Shown here piece after piece: positions 1 through 9,554 of a stretch of DNA of 35,919 nucleotides. Position 1 is the stretch's first letter, and each line of letters opens with the position of its first letter. The notes under the pieces were generated by a model. That model searched no databases. It saw only the letters and a program-made list of their open reading frames with translations, and was not told the origin of the DNA. Source of the stretch: an uncultured Georgenia sp. (GTDB lineage: Bacteria > Actinomycetota > Actinomycetes > Actinomycetales > Actinomycetaceae); assembly GCF_937958535.1 (NCBI RefSeq), contig NZ_CALGNQ010000123.1:1-35919 (forward strand). The letters run 5' to 3'. The position numbers and the translations under genes were made by a program.

Positions 1-267
1 GGCCATCACCCCACCAACAAGCTGATAGGCCGCGAGCCCATCCCCAACCGATAAATCTTTCCACACACACCCATGCAGACATGTGTGAACATCCAGTATT
101 AGCCACGATTTCTCGCGGTTATCCCGAAGTCAGGGGCAGGTTACTCACGTGTTACTCACCCGTTCGCCACTAATCCACCCCAGCAAGCTGGAGCTTCATC
201 GTTCGACTTGCATGTGTTAAGCACGCCGCCAGCGTTCGTCCTGAGCCAGGATCAAACTCTCCGTAAA
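1..267 (-). rRNA. rrs: 16S ribosomal RNA, 5' part (truncated by window edge)
   Basis: Read on the minus strand, positions 235-260 give the universal 16S 5' primer region (AGAGTTTGATCCTGGCTCAG) followed by the GACGAACGCTGGCGGC helix, the actinobacterial 'GTGGCGAACGGGTGAGTAA' stretch around 125-170 and 'GATGGGCTCGCGGCC' near 30-45. Aligning AGAGTTTG with E. coli position 8 puts the mature 5' end near 267. Only about the first 265 nt are present; the rest of the rrn operon lies beyond the left edge. The variable helix in the first 100 nt resembles Micrococcales, but I cannot place the genus. Confidence 0.97.
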
Positions 268-533
268 TGATCAACGCCACCCCACACCCACACAGGGCAC
301 AGGGCAACAACCATACGAAGACAACCCACCACCAACCGGCAGTGAGCAATCCAGGCAAACACCCACCCCACCGACGAGGCAGCGAGGCAGGCATAACCAA
401 ACAAACAACCCCAAACCCCAAAAAAGGGGCTCAGAGCCAAATGGCATCACAAACTTGGCACACTGTTGAGTTCTCAAGAAACAGACACACACCACCCAGA
501 CCCAGCCACCAGGACCAAGTCCGGCATGGGGCG
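268..533 (-). other. rrn leader (transcribed spacer upstream of 16S)
   Basis: This stretch carries no credible gene; the open frames across it are chance frames in low-complexity sequence. On the minus strand it runs from the promoter-proximal region to the 16S 5' end. It contains T/G-rich sequence at 395-440, including CCCCTTTTTTGGGG near 416-429, quite unlike the coding DNA around it. The conserved processing/antitermination element is annotated separately. The transcription start is inferred from the nearer promoter at 541-569. Confidence 0.75.
451..490 (-). promoter_or_regulatory. Conserved actinobacterial rrn leader element (boxA-like / RNase III processing stem)
   Basis: The minus strand reads TTCTTGAGAACTCAACAGTG followed directly by TGCCAAG. 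The block 'TTGAGAACTCAACAGTGTGCC' is a hallmark of pre-16S leaders across actinobacteria, where it forms part of the antitermination and processing region. Its position about 190 nt upstream of the mature 16S end is as expected. Confidence 0.8.
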
Positions 534-540
534 GCGACTC

Positions 541-569
541 ACTCTACTCGAGCGACCCAGCGTGATCAA
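541..569 (-). promoter_or_regulatory. rrn promoter, proximal (sigma-70 type)
   Basis: On the minus strand a -35 TTGATC (564-569) and a -10 TAGAGT (541-546) are separated by exactly 17 bp. The predicted start is near 533-535, about 265 nt upstream of mature 16S. The spacing and the TANNNT hexamer fit actinobacterial housekeeping promoters. It is the nearer of two tandem promoters, an arrangement common for rrn operons. Confidence 0.6.
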
Positions 570-720
570 CCTGCGGCTGACGTGATCTGCGCCTCTCGGC
601 TCCCTCACCCGGGCGTGAGTGACTCGCGCTGTATCGGGTGCGGGGCTGCCGCTTCGGGACCGGCCACTCGGCCTGCCGGCCGCTTCGTGTCCGTGCCTCC
701 CTGTGGGGCAACGAGAGGAA

Positions 721-749
721 ACATTACGGGCCCGGCGGGGCTTCGTCAA
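721..749 (-). promoter_or_regulatory. rrn promoter, distal (sigma-70 type)
   Basis: On the minus strand -35 TTGACG (744-749) and -10 TAATGT (721-726) are 17 bp apart, the best promoter match in this intergenic region. It lies about 180 bp upstream of the proximal promoter and downstream of the tyrS terminator, so it should transcribe the rrn leader and 16S independently of tyrS. The remaining 570-937 sequence shows nothing else I can name. Confidence 0.6.
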
Positions 750-937
750 ACGTGCCCGCAGCGCCACCTCGGGGTGCCCAGATTGTGGCCCTGACCTGCT
801 GTTTCATCCCTCGTCAGGGGTCTCCGGAGGCCTGTCGGACGCCGATACCGACCCTGAGAGGTCGTTCACACGGCGTGCCTCCCCCCGTTCCGCCACCGGC
901 TTGGTATCGGTGCGCCACCCGGCCCGAGAACGCCGAC

Positions 938-977
938 GGCGCCCGACCGTCGGACGTGGGTCCGTCGGTCGGGCGCC
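938..977 (-). terminator. Strong hairpin terminator downstream of tyrS
   Basis: Arms at 938-955 and 960-977 form an 18-bp GC-rich stem with a single mismatch and a 4-nt loop. It begins 28 nt past the tyrS stop codon on the minus strand. No U-tract follows, as is usual for high-GC actinobacterial terminators. It insulates tyrS from the rrn promoters. Confidence 0.8.
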
Positions 978-1004
978 GTGGGGTCGATCAGCGCCGGCAG
1001 TGGC

Positions 1005-2273
1005 TCAGGTGTCGCTCACCTCGGCGACGGCGAGGTTCCGGCGGCCCCGCCGGAGCAGCACCCAGCGGCCGGCGAGGAGGTCCTCCGGCGCGAGCACGTG
1101 GTCCTCGTCGGTGACCTTGACGTTGTTGAGGTAGGCCCCGCCCTCCGCGATCGTGCGGCGGGCGGCGGACCGTCCGTTCGCCAGCCCGGTCGCGACGAGG
1201 AGGTCGACGACGTTGGACTCCCCCACCACCGCGGTGCCGCGTGGCAGCTCGGCCACTGCGTGACCGAGCGTCTCGGGGTCGAGGTCGCGCAGGTCCCCCC
1301 GGCCGAAGAGGGCCCGGGAGGCGCGCTCCACCCGCTCGGTGGCGGCGGCGCCGTGGACGAGGGTCGTGACGTCCTGGGCCAGCACCCGTTGGGCCTCGCG
1401 GGCCTGCGGTCGCTCGCGCACCGCGGTGGCGAGCTCGGCGATCTCCTCCCGGGAGCGGAAGGTGAAGATCTTGAGGAAGCGCTCGGCGTCGTCGTCCTCG
1501 GTGTTGAGCCAGAACTGGTAGAAGGCGTACGGGCTCATCATGTCCGGGGCCAGCCACACCGCCCCGCCCTCGGTCTTGCCGAACTTCGTGCCGTCGGCCT
1601 TGGTGATGAGCGGGGTGGTCAGGGCGTGGGCCGTGCGCCCGTCGGCCTTGCGGATGAGCTCGACCCCGGAGAGCAGGTTGCCCCACTGGTCGTTGCCGCC
1701 GGTCTGCAGGATGCAGTCGTAGCGGCGGTTGAGCTCGAGGAAGTCCATGCCCTGGAGGATCTGGTAGCTGAACTCGGTGAAGGAGATGCCCTCCTCGCTG
1801 GCCAGCCGGCGGGCGACGGTGTCCTTGGCGAGCATCGTGCCCAGGCGGTAGTGCTTGCCGATCTCGCGCAGGAAGTCGATGGCGCTGAGGTCCGCGGTCC
1901 AGTCGAGGTTGTTGACCATCCGGGCCGCGTTGGGCCCCTCGAAGTCGAGGAACGGTTCGATCTGCGCGCGCAGCCGCTCGGTCCACTCGGCGACCACCTC
2001 CCGGTCGTTGAGCGTGCGCTCCCCTGACATGCGTGGGTCGCCGATGAGCCCGGTCGCCCCGCCGACGAGGGCGATGGGCCGGTGGCCGGCCAGCTGCAGG
2101 TGGCGCAGCACGATGAGCTGGACGAGGTGCCCGTGGTGCAGGCTGGGCGCCGTCGGGTCGAAGCCGCAGTAGTACGTGATGGGTCCCGCGGCCAGGGCGG
2201 CGCCGATGGCGTCGCGGTCGGTGGACTGGGCGATGAGCCCGCGCCACTCCAGCTCGTCGAGGATGTCACTCAC
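1005..2273 (-). CDS. tyrS: Tyrosine--tRNA ligase
   Basis: A 422-aa class I aminoacyl-tRNA synthetase that activates tyrosine with ATP and charges tRNA-Tyr in the cytoplasm. The catalytic Rossmann domain carries the HIGH-type signature HHGH at 46-49 and the KMSKS-type loop KFGKT at 230-234. The tyrosine-binding region includes the GGNDQWGN stretch near 192-199. An S4-like tRNA-binding domain occupies about 355-415. The length matches bacterial TyrS. I start it at GTG 2273, where the conserved N-terminus (SDILDELEWRGL) begins and a GGAAGG ribosome-binding site lies about 9 nt upstream; the frame remains open further upstream but is not TyrS-like. It lies between the arginine/mpg operon and rrn, and has its own terminator. 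Confidence 0.97.
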   Translation of the reverse strand: MSDILDELEWRGLIAQSTDRDAIGAALAAGPITYYCGFDPTAPSLHHGHLVQLIVLRHLQLAGHRPIALVGGATGLIGDPRMSGERTLNDREVVAEWTERLRAQIEPFLDFEGPNAARMVNNLDWTADLSAIDFLREIGKHYRLGTMLAKDTVARRLASEEGISFTEFSYQILQGMDFLELNRRYDCILQTGGNDQWGNLLSGVELIRKADGRTAHALTTPLITKADGTKFGKTEGGAVWLAPDMMSPYAFYQFWLNTEDDDAERFLKIFTFRSREEIAELATAVRERPQAREAQRVLAQDVTTLVHGAAATERVERASRALFGRGDLRDLDPETLGHAVAELPRGTAVVGESNVVDLLVATGLANGRSAARRTIAEGGAYLNNVKVTDEDHVLAPEDLLAGRWVLLRRGRRNLAVAEVSDT

Positions 2274-2390
2274 GTCTGCGCACCTTCCTGGTCGTCGGGA
2301 CCCGGTTCGGTCCCGGGGTCTAGTGTGCCCTGCCCGCGGTGCGGGTCGTGACCGCCCTGCGCACCTCACGCCCGCCGGTTCCGGCGCGGA

Positions 2391-2488
2391 CGCCCTGCCG
2401 GAGCGGACCTGGTCGCCCTGTCGGAACGGGCCGGAGGTCGCCCTGTCGGAGCGGGCCGGAAGTCGATCTGCCGGAACGTCTCAACACC
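2391..2488. repeat. Imperfect 25-bp tandem repeat, about four units
   Basis: In the intergenic region upstream of tyrS, units start at 2391, 2414, 2439 and 2464. They share the core CTGYCGGARCG. The second and third units (2414-2438 and 2439-2463) are both 25 bp and differ at only two positions; the first is 23 bp and the fourth has decayed. No gene covers the repeats. Their function is unknown. They lie within 220 bp upstream of the tyrS start and just past the mpg terminator. Confidence 0.7.
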
Positions 2489-2515
2489 GGCGTCCGGCGT
2501 CCGATGGTCATGGGT

Positions 2516-2555
2516 GTACGGCCCCTGTTGCTCCCCCCGGTGGCAGGGGCCGTAC
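2516..2555 (-). terminator. Hairpin terminator of the arginine-mpg operon
   Basis: A perfect 12-bp inverted repeat (GTACGGCCCCTG at 2516-2527 with CAGGGGCCGTAC at 2544-2555) encloses a 16-nt loop. It begins 7 nt beyond the mpg stop codon in the direction of transcription, so it probably ends the long arginine operon transcript before tyrS. Confidence 0.75.
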
Positions 2556-2562
2556 CCGTACC

Positions 2563-3167
2563 TCAGCGGCGACGACGCCGCACGCCGGGGCGGTACGCGG
2601 AGACGGTGGGCTCACCCGGCAGCCAGAACCGCCACGGGAAGACCTGCCCGTCGCCCCCCGGTCCGGCGACCCCGACGCGGGGGCCGGTCTCGTACCGGCT
2701 CGGCGGGTGCTCCGGCGGGTGCAGCTCGCCCCGGCCGGCGCCCAGGACGAGCCCGTTGTCCGCGCCGGTGAGGCCCAGCGCCTGGGCCAGCCGGGCGGGG
2801 CCGCGGGCCAGGTCGACGTCGCGCCGCGCAGCCGGGCGCCGGGAGCGGGCCAGCTCCAGCCCCTCGACGACCTCACCGCCCCGCAGCAGCACCGCGCTGG
2901 CCGCGCCCTCCACACCGCACACGACGTTGGCACACCAGTGCATCCCGTAGGTGAAGTACACGTACAGCCGGCCCGGCGGGCCGAACATCACCTCGGTGCG
3001 GGGCGTGCGGCCCCGGTAGGCGTGGGAGCCCGGGTCGCCGGCACCGTCGTAGGCCTCGACCTCGGTGAGCCGCACGGTGACCACGCCCTCGTCGTCGCGG
3101 ACGGTGAGGTGGGCCCCGAGCAGCCGCGGGGCCACCTCCAGCGACGAGCCGGTGAGGTCGAGGTCGG

Positions 3168-3171
<4 letters not shown>
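2563..3171 (-). CDS. mpg: DNA-3-methyladenine glycosylase (AAG/MPG family)
   Basis: A 202-aa monofunctional base-excision glycosylase of the AAG/MPG fold, which removes 3-methyladenine and related alkylated purines. The ETEAY-like active-site strand appears as TEVEAY at 36-41, with Glu39 as the likely water-activating residue. The family stretch SHAYRGRTPR (49-58) and the strand RLYVYFTYGMHWCANVV (68-84) follow. The length is typical for bacterial members. It starts at GTG 3171, which overlaps the argH stop by 4 nt (GTGA), so it is probably translationally coupled to the arginine operon although functionally unrelated. The C-terminus ends in an arginine run (198-202). A terminator follows immediately. 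Confidence 0.93.
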
Positions 3172-4596
<1,425 letters not shown>

Positions 4597-4604
<8 letters not shown>

Positions 4605-5883
4605 GGTCGGCCGCCTGGAGGGTGCCGGTGCCCACGTCCACGGCGTTGCCGAAGGCGGCGTCCCGGGCCGCGGCGAGCTTGGCCGTCATGCCGTAGATCT
4701 CGATGAAGCCCTTGGCGTTGGACTGGTCGAAGGTGTCGCCCGAGTCGTAGGTCGCGAGGTTGAAGTCGTACAGGCTGGCGTCGCTGCGGCGACCGGTGAC
4801 CACGGCGCGGCCGCCGTGGAGGAGGAGGCGGATGTCGCCGGAGACGTAGCGCTGGGTGTCGGCGATGAAGGCGTCCAGCGAGCGCTTGAGCGGGGAGAAC
4901 CACTGGCCGTCGTAGACGAGCTCGGTCCAGCGCTGGTCGACGATCTTCTTGAAGCGGGCCTGCTCGCGCTCGACCGTGACGTTCTCCAGCTCCTGGTGGG
5001 CGGTGATGAGCGCGATCGCGCCGGGGGCCTCGTAGACCTCGCGGGACTTGATGCCGACGAGCCGGTCCTCGACGATGTCGATCCGGCCCACGCCCTGGGC
5101 GCCGGCGCGGCGGTTGAGCTCCTGGATCGCCTGGAGCGGGGTCACCGGCACGCCGTCGAGCGCGACGGGCACGCCCTGCTCGAAGGTGATGACGACCTCG
5201 TCGGGCACGGGCGGGAACGCCGGGTCGTCGGTGTAGCTGTAGACGTCCTTGGTGGGGGCGTTCCAGATGTCCTCGAGGAAGCCGGTCTCGATGGCCCGGC
5301 CCCAGACGTTCTGGTCGATGGAGAAGGGGTTGTTCTTCGTCGTCTCGATCGGCAGCTGGTGGCGCTGGGCGTAGTCGATGGCGACGTCGCGGGTCAGCGC
5401 GAGGTCACGGACGGGCGCGAGGCACTTGAGGTCCGGGGCGAGGGAGGTGATGCCGACCTCGAAACGGACCTGGTCGTTGCCCTTGCCGGTGCAGCCGTGG
5501 GCCACCGTCGTCGCGCCGAACTGGCGGGCGGCACGGACCAGGTGCTTGACGATGACGGGGCGGGAGAGCGCCGAGATCACCGGGTAGCGGTCCTGGTAGA
5601 GGGCGTTGGCCTGCAGGGCGGGCATGCAGTACTCGGCGGCGAACTCGTCGCGGGCGTCGGCGACGTAGGCCTCGACGGCGCCGCAGTCGAGGGCGCGCTG
5701 CCGGATGACCTCGAGGTCCTCACCTCCCTGGCCGACGTCGACGGCGACGGCGATGACCTCGGCGCCGGTCTGCTCGCCGATCCAGCCGATGGCCACCGAG
5801 GTGTCCAGGCCGCCGGAGTAGGCCAGGACGACGCGCTCCTTGCCGGTGGTCGAAGTGCTGGACGGTGCGGTGCTCTCAGTCAT
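4597..5883 (-). CDS. argG: Argininosuccinate synthase
   Basis: A 428-aa ATP-dependent ligase that condenses citrulline with aspartate. The N-type ATP pyrophosphatase P-loop AYSGGLDTSV is at 21-30, after a short Ser/Thr-rich leader of about 15 residues that the enzyme probably does not need. The downstream stretches GCTGKGNDQVRFE and the citrulline/aspartate-binding segments are intact. The length is slightly above the usual 400 aa because of the N- and C-terminal additions. The ATG at 5883 overlaps the argR stop as ATGA, and the gene end overlaps argH by 8 nt. Confidence 0.98.
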
Positions 5884-6452
5884 GCGTTGGTCTCTTTCAC
5901 TGGTTCGTGCGGGACGTCGGCCGGCCGCGGCGCGGTCCGACCGTTGGTGTTCGGGGCGGCCAGCGACAGCAGCCGCTCGGTGAGCGCAGCGCCGGCGTCG
6001 GGGTCGCGGGTGATGACGAGGACGGTGTCGTCCCCGGCGATGGTGCCGATGACCTCGGGCAGCACCGCGGTGTCGACGGCGGAGGCGAGCAGCTGGGCGG
6101 CGCCCGCCGGGGTGCGCAGGACGACGAGCGCCCCGGACCGGTCGGCGGAGACGAGCAGCTCGCTGCACCACCGGGCCAGGCGCGCGGCCCCCTGGCCCTC
6201 CTCGGGGGCCACGGGCGGGGCCATCGCGCCGGCGGCCCCCTCCTCCGGCAGCGCGTAGACCTGGCTGCCGTCGGGGAGGGTGATCTTCCCGGCGCGCAGC
6301 TCGACGAGGTCGCGGGAGAGCGTCGCCTGGGTCACCCGGACCCCGTGCGAGGCGAGCTCGGCGGACAGCTCGGCCTGCGAGGAGATCCGCCGGCTGCTGA
6401 GCAGCCGGGCGATGAGCGCGTGCCGTGCCGCCCGGGTCACCGGGATGCTCAC
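5880..6452 (-). CDS. argR: Arginine repressor
   Basis: A 190-aa hexameric, arginine-dependent transcription factor that represses arginine biosynthesis. The N-terminal winged helix spans about 8-70 and includes the recognition segment VTQATLSRDL (40-49). The C-terminal core carries GTIAGDDTVLVI (137-148), the signature of the oligomerisation and arginine-binding domain. It starts at GTG 6452, overlapping the argF stop by 4 nt, and its stop overlaps argG. A tail of about 20 residues beyond the family core (171-190) looks disordered. Being inside the operon it controls, it should be autoregulated through the argC promoter. Confidence 0.96.
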   Translation of the reverse strand: MSIPVTRAARHALIARLLSSRRISSQAELSAELASHGVRVTQATLSRDLVELRAGKITLPDGSQVYALPEEGAAGAMAPPVAPEEGQGAARLARWCSELLVSADRSGALVVLRTPAGAAQLLASAVDTAVLPEVIGTIAGDDTVLVITRDPDAGAALTERLLSLAAPNTNGRTAPRPADVPHEPVKETNA

Positions 6453-7390
6453 GTCCGCTCCTCGACGAGGTGGAGCAGGACGGCCTTCTGGGCGTGGCGG
6501 CGGTTCTCCGCCTCGTCCCAGATGACCGAGCGGGGTCCGTCGACGACGTCGGCGGTGGCCTCCGTGCCGCGGTAGACGGGCAGGCAGTGGAGGAAGATCG
6601 CGTCGTCGCCGCGCGCCATGAGCGCCTCGTCGACGCGGTAGGGGACGAAGGGCGTCCCCCGCTGCCCGGCCTGCTCCTCCTGGCCCATGGAGACCCACGT
6701 GTCGGTGGCGACGGCGGTGACGCCGTCGACCGCCGCGTGCGGGTCGGTGGTGACGAGCACCCGCCCGCCGGTCTCCGCGGCGATCTCCCGGGCCCGGGCG
6801 ACGACCGCCGGGTCCGGTGCGTACTCGGCCGGGGCGGCGATGCGGACGTCGAGCCCGGCGACGGCGCCACCCAGGAGGTAGGAGTGGGCCATGTTGTTCG
6901 CCCCGTCGCCGAGGTAGGCGAGGGAGCGCCCGGCCAGCGCCGGACCCTCGGGGGCGAGCCCGCCGCGGTGCTCGGCGATGGTCTGCAGGTCGGCGAGCAC
7001 CTGGCACGGGTGGAACTCGTCGGTCAGCGCGTTGACGACGGGCACCGCGCTGACGGCGGCCGCGCGGTCCAGGGTGTCCTGGGCGTAGGTGCGCCACACG
7101 ATGGCGGCGACCTGCCGGTCGAGCACCCGCACCGTGTCCTCGACCGACTCCCCGCGGCCGGCCTGGGTGCCGGCGGACTCCAGGACGAGCGGGTAGCCGC
7201 CGAGCTCGTGGATGCCCACGGCGAAGGAGACACGGGTGCGGGTAGAGGCCTTGTCGAAGAGGACGGCGACCGACCGTCCCTCGAGCGGACGCGGCGCCGT
7301 CCTGCCCGCCTTGAGCGCGAGGGCGAGCTCGAGGACGGCCCGCTGGCCCTCGACGCCGAGGTCGTCGTCCCGCAGGAGGTGGGCGGTCAC
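6449..7390 (-). CDS. argF: Ornithine carbamoyltransferase
   Basis: A 313-aa transcarbamoylase that makes citrulline from ornithine and carbamoyl phosphate. The carbamoyl-phosphate loop STRTR is at 49-53, HPCQ at 127-130, and the ornithine-side HCLP motif at 268-271. SMGQE (234-238) belongs to the ornithine-binding loop. The length is typical. It starts at GTG 7390, overlapping the argD stop by 4 nt; its stop overlaps argR. The placement in an arginine biosynthetic operon favours the anabolic enzyme rather than a catabolic one. Confidence 0.97.
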   Translation of the reverse strand: MTAHLLRDDDLGVEGQRAVLELALALKAGRTAPRPLEGRSVAVLFDKASTRTRVSFAVGIHELGGYPLVLESAGTQAGRGESVEDTVRVLDRQVAAIVWRTYAQDTLDRAAAVSAVPVVNALTDEFHPCQVLADLQTIAEHRGGLAPEGPALAGRSLAYLGDGANNMAHSYLLGGAVAGLDVRIAAPAEYAPDPAVVARAREIAAETGGRVLVTTDPHAAVDGVTAVATDTWVSMGQEEQAGQRGTPFVPYRVDEALMARGDDAIFLHCLPVYRGTEATADVVDGPRSVIWDEAENRRHAQKAVLLHLVEERT

Positions 7391-8631
7391 GCGGCACCTC
7401 CGGCGTCGAGCACGGCGGGCAGGTCGGCGACGAACTGGGCGGCCTGCTCCGCGCTGAGGATGAACGGTGGGGCCAGCCGGATGGCGTCGGGCGCCACGGG
7501 GTTGACGATGTACCCCGCCTCGAGCGCGGCCTGCGCGACCTCCCTGGACACCGGCCGGGTGAGGGTGACGGCGAGCAGCAGCCCCTCCCCGCGCACCCCG
7601 GCGACCAGCGGGTGGCCCAGGCCGGTGACGCCCTCGCGCAGCTGGCGGCCGCGCTCGGTGACGGCGGTGAGGAGGTCGTCGCGCTCGATGACGTGCAGCG
7701 TGGCCAGGGCGGCGGCCGCGGCGACGGGGTTGCCGCCGAAGGTGGTGCCGTGCTGGCCGGGGCCGAGCAGGCCGGCCGGTCCCTCGCCGAGGGCCACGAC
7801 GGCGCCGATCGGGATGCCGCCGGCGAGCCCCTTGGCGAGGACGACGACGTCGGGTACGACGCCGCCGCCGATGTGCTCGTGGTGGTGGGCCATCCACCGA
7901 CCGGTGCGGCCCACCCCGGTCTGCACCTCGTCGAGGATGAGCAGGGCGCCGTGGCGGGTGGTGAGCTCGCGGGCCGCGGCCAGGTAGCCGGGCGGCAGGG
8001 GACGCACACCGGCCTCGCCCTGGAGCGGCTCGAGGACGACCGCCGCGACGTCGTCGCCCATCGCGGCGGCGAGGGCGTCGACGTCACCGAAGGGCAGGTG
8101 CTCCACCCCGCCGGGCAGCGGGGCGAAGGGGTCGCGGTAGGCGGCCTTGTGGGTGAGCGCCAGCGCGCCCATCGTGCGGCCGTGGAAGGCGCCTTCGAGG
8201 GCGAGGATGCGGGGCCGGGCGCCGTCGCCGTGCCGGCGGGCGAGCTTGAAGGCGCCCTCCATCGCCTCGGTGCCGGAGTTGGCGAGGAAGACGCGGGAGC
8301 CGGCGGGGGCGCCGCCGCGCTCGACGACCTCGAGCAGACGCTCGGCGAGGTGCACCTGGGTGGGGGTGGCGAAGAAGTTCGACACGTGGCCGAGGGTGCC
8401 GAGCTGGGCCGAGACGGCCGAGACGAGCGTCGGGTGGGCGTGTCCCAGGGTGTTGACGGCGATGCCGCCGAGCAGGTCGAGGTAGCGCGCGCCGTCGGCG
8501 TCCCACACCCAGGGTCCCTCGCCGCGGACGAGGACGCGCTGCGGGGGCCCGAAGGTGTTCATCAGCGCGTTGCCGTAGCGCTCGGCCCAGACGGTGGCCG
8601 GCTGTGGGGTGTCGGGGACGATCTCGGTCAC
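7387..8631 (-). CDS. argD: Acetylornithine aminotransferase
   Basis: A 414-aa PLP-dependent class III aminotransferase that converts N-acetylglutamate semialdehyde to N-acetylornithine. The PLP aspartate is in ILDEVQTG (D234) and the Schiff-base lysine is K267 in LAKGLAGG. NSGTEAMEGAFKLAR (118-132) is the phosphate-binding region and HGTTFGGNP (294-302) is also conserved. It starts at GTG 8631, overlapping the argB stop by 4 nt. Class III aminotransferases have relaxed specificity, but the operon position supports argD. Confidence 0.96.
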   Translation of the reverse strand: MTEIVPDTPQPATVWAERYGNALMNTFGPPQRVLVRGEGPWVWDADGARYLDLLGGIAVNTLGHAHPTLVSAVSAQLGTLGHVSNFFATPTQVHLAERLLEVVERGGAPAGSRVFLANSGTEAMEGAFKLARRHGDGARPRILALEGAFHGRTMGALALTHKAAYRDPFAPLPGGVEHLPFGDVDALAAAMGDDVAAVVLEPLQGEAGVRPLPPGYLAAARELTTRHGALLILDEVQTGVGRTGRWMAHHHEHIGGGVVPDVVVLAKGLAGGIPIGAVVALGEGPAGLLGPGQHGTTFGGNPVAAAAALATLHVIERDDLLTAVTERGRQLREGVTGLGHPLVAGVRGEGLLLAVTLTRPVSREVAQAALEAGYIVNPVAPDAIRLAPPFILSAEQAAQFVADLPAVLDAGGAA

Positions 8632-9554
8632 GGTGCCTCCTCCTGGCGGAGCTGTTCGGTCCAGTCGGGCAGCACGAGCGTGCCCACGCCCTCGTCGGTG
8701 AAGATCTCCAGCAGCACCGAGTGCGGCCGGCGCCCGTCGATGATGTGCGCCTGCGGCACCCCGCCGCGCACGGCCCGCAGGCACGCCTCCATCTTCGGCA
8801 CCATCCCGGCCTGGAGGTCGGGCAGCATGAGGCTGAGCTCGCCGGCGGTGATGCGGCGGACGATGGAGGAGCGGTCGGGCCACGAGCGGTACAGGCCCTC
8901 GACGTCGGTGAGGACGACGAGCTTGCGGGCGCCGAGCGCGATGGCGACGGCGGCCGCGGCGGTGTCGGCGTTGACGTTGAGCACCTGGGAGCGGTCGGTG
9001 ACGTCGGGCGCGATGGTCGAGATGACGGGGATGCGGCCGGCGGCGAGGAGGTCCTCCACGGCCGCGGGGTGCACCTCGACGACGTCCCCGACGAGCCCGA
9101 TGTCGACCGGCTCGCCGTCGACGACGGCGGTGCGGCGCCGGGCCCGGAGCAGGCCGCCGTCCTCGCCGGAGATGCCCACCGCGTTGGCGGTCTGCTCGTT
9201 GAGGAGGGAGACGAGGTCGCGCTGCACCTGGCCGGTGAGGACCATCCGCACGACCTTCATCGCCTCGGGGGTGGTGACGCGCAGCCCGCCGCGGAACTCC
9301 GACACGATGCCGAGCCGGTCGAGCATGGCGGAGATCTGCGGGCCGCCGCCGTGGACGACGATCGGCTGCATCCCCACCTGGTGGAGGAACTGGATGTCGG
9401 CGGCGAAGGCGCGCTGGAGCCGCTCGTCGACCATGGCGTGGCCGCCGTACTTGATGACGACGCGGGTGCCGGCGAAGCGTTGCAGCCAGGGCAGCGCCTG
9501 GATGAGGACCTCGGCCTTCTGGTCGGGGCGGAGGTTGTCGGGCAGGTCGGTCAT
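8628..9554 (-). CDS. argB: Acetylglutamate kinase
   Basis: A 308-aa amino acid kinase that phosphorylates N-acetylglutamate. The ATP/phosphate-binding KYGGHAM lies near 35-41, GGGPQI around 80-85, and the C-terminal GMVPKMEACLRAV segment is intact. An N-terminal helix (about 12-27, with ALPWLQRF) precedes the kinase core; this extension is characteristic of the hexameric, arginine-inhibited form, so feedback inhibition is likely. The ATG at 9554 overlaps the argJ stop (ATGA). Confidence 0.97.
   Translation of the reverse strand: MTDLPDNLRPDQKAEVLIQALPWLQRFAGTRVVIKYGGHAMVDERLQRAFAADIQFLHQVGMQPIVVHGGGPQISAMLDRLGIVSEFRGGLRVTTPEAMKVVRMVLTGQVQRDLVSLLNEQTANAVGISGEDGGLLRARRRTAVVDGEPVDIGLVGDVVEVHPAAVEDLLAAGRIPVISTIAPDVTDRSQVLNVNADTAAAAVAIALGARKLVVLTDVEGLYRSWPDRSSIVRRITAGELSLMLPDLQAGMVPKMEACLRAVRGGVPQAHIIDGRRPHSVLLEIFTDEGVGTLVLPDWTEQLRQEEAP

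Noticed and set aside
267..794. A 175-codon open frame on the plus strand upstream of 16S
   Set aside because: It runs against the rrn leader and both rrn promoters, has low-complexity Pro/His/Thr-rich composition and no ribosome-binding site. It is a chance frame.
1572..1586. TyrS KMSKS loop reading KFGKT, a possible defect
   Set aside because: KFGKT is a normal variant in bacterial TyrS enzymes.
978..2027. Long plus-strand open frames opposite tyrS, argH, argD, argJ and others
   Set aside because: GC-rich codon bias creates long antisense frames. Their translations are Val/Gly/Glu/Arg-rich, lack any family motif and lie opposite genes with intact catalytic motifs.
2391..2488. Possible CRISPR array
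   Set aside because: The units are contiguous with no unique spacers and diverge from each other; no cas genes are in the window.
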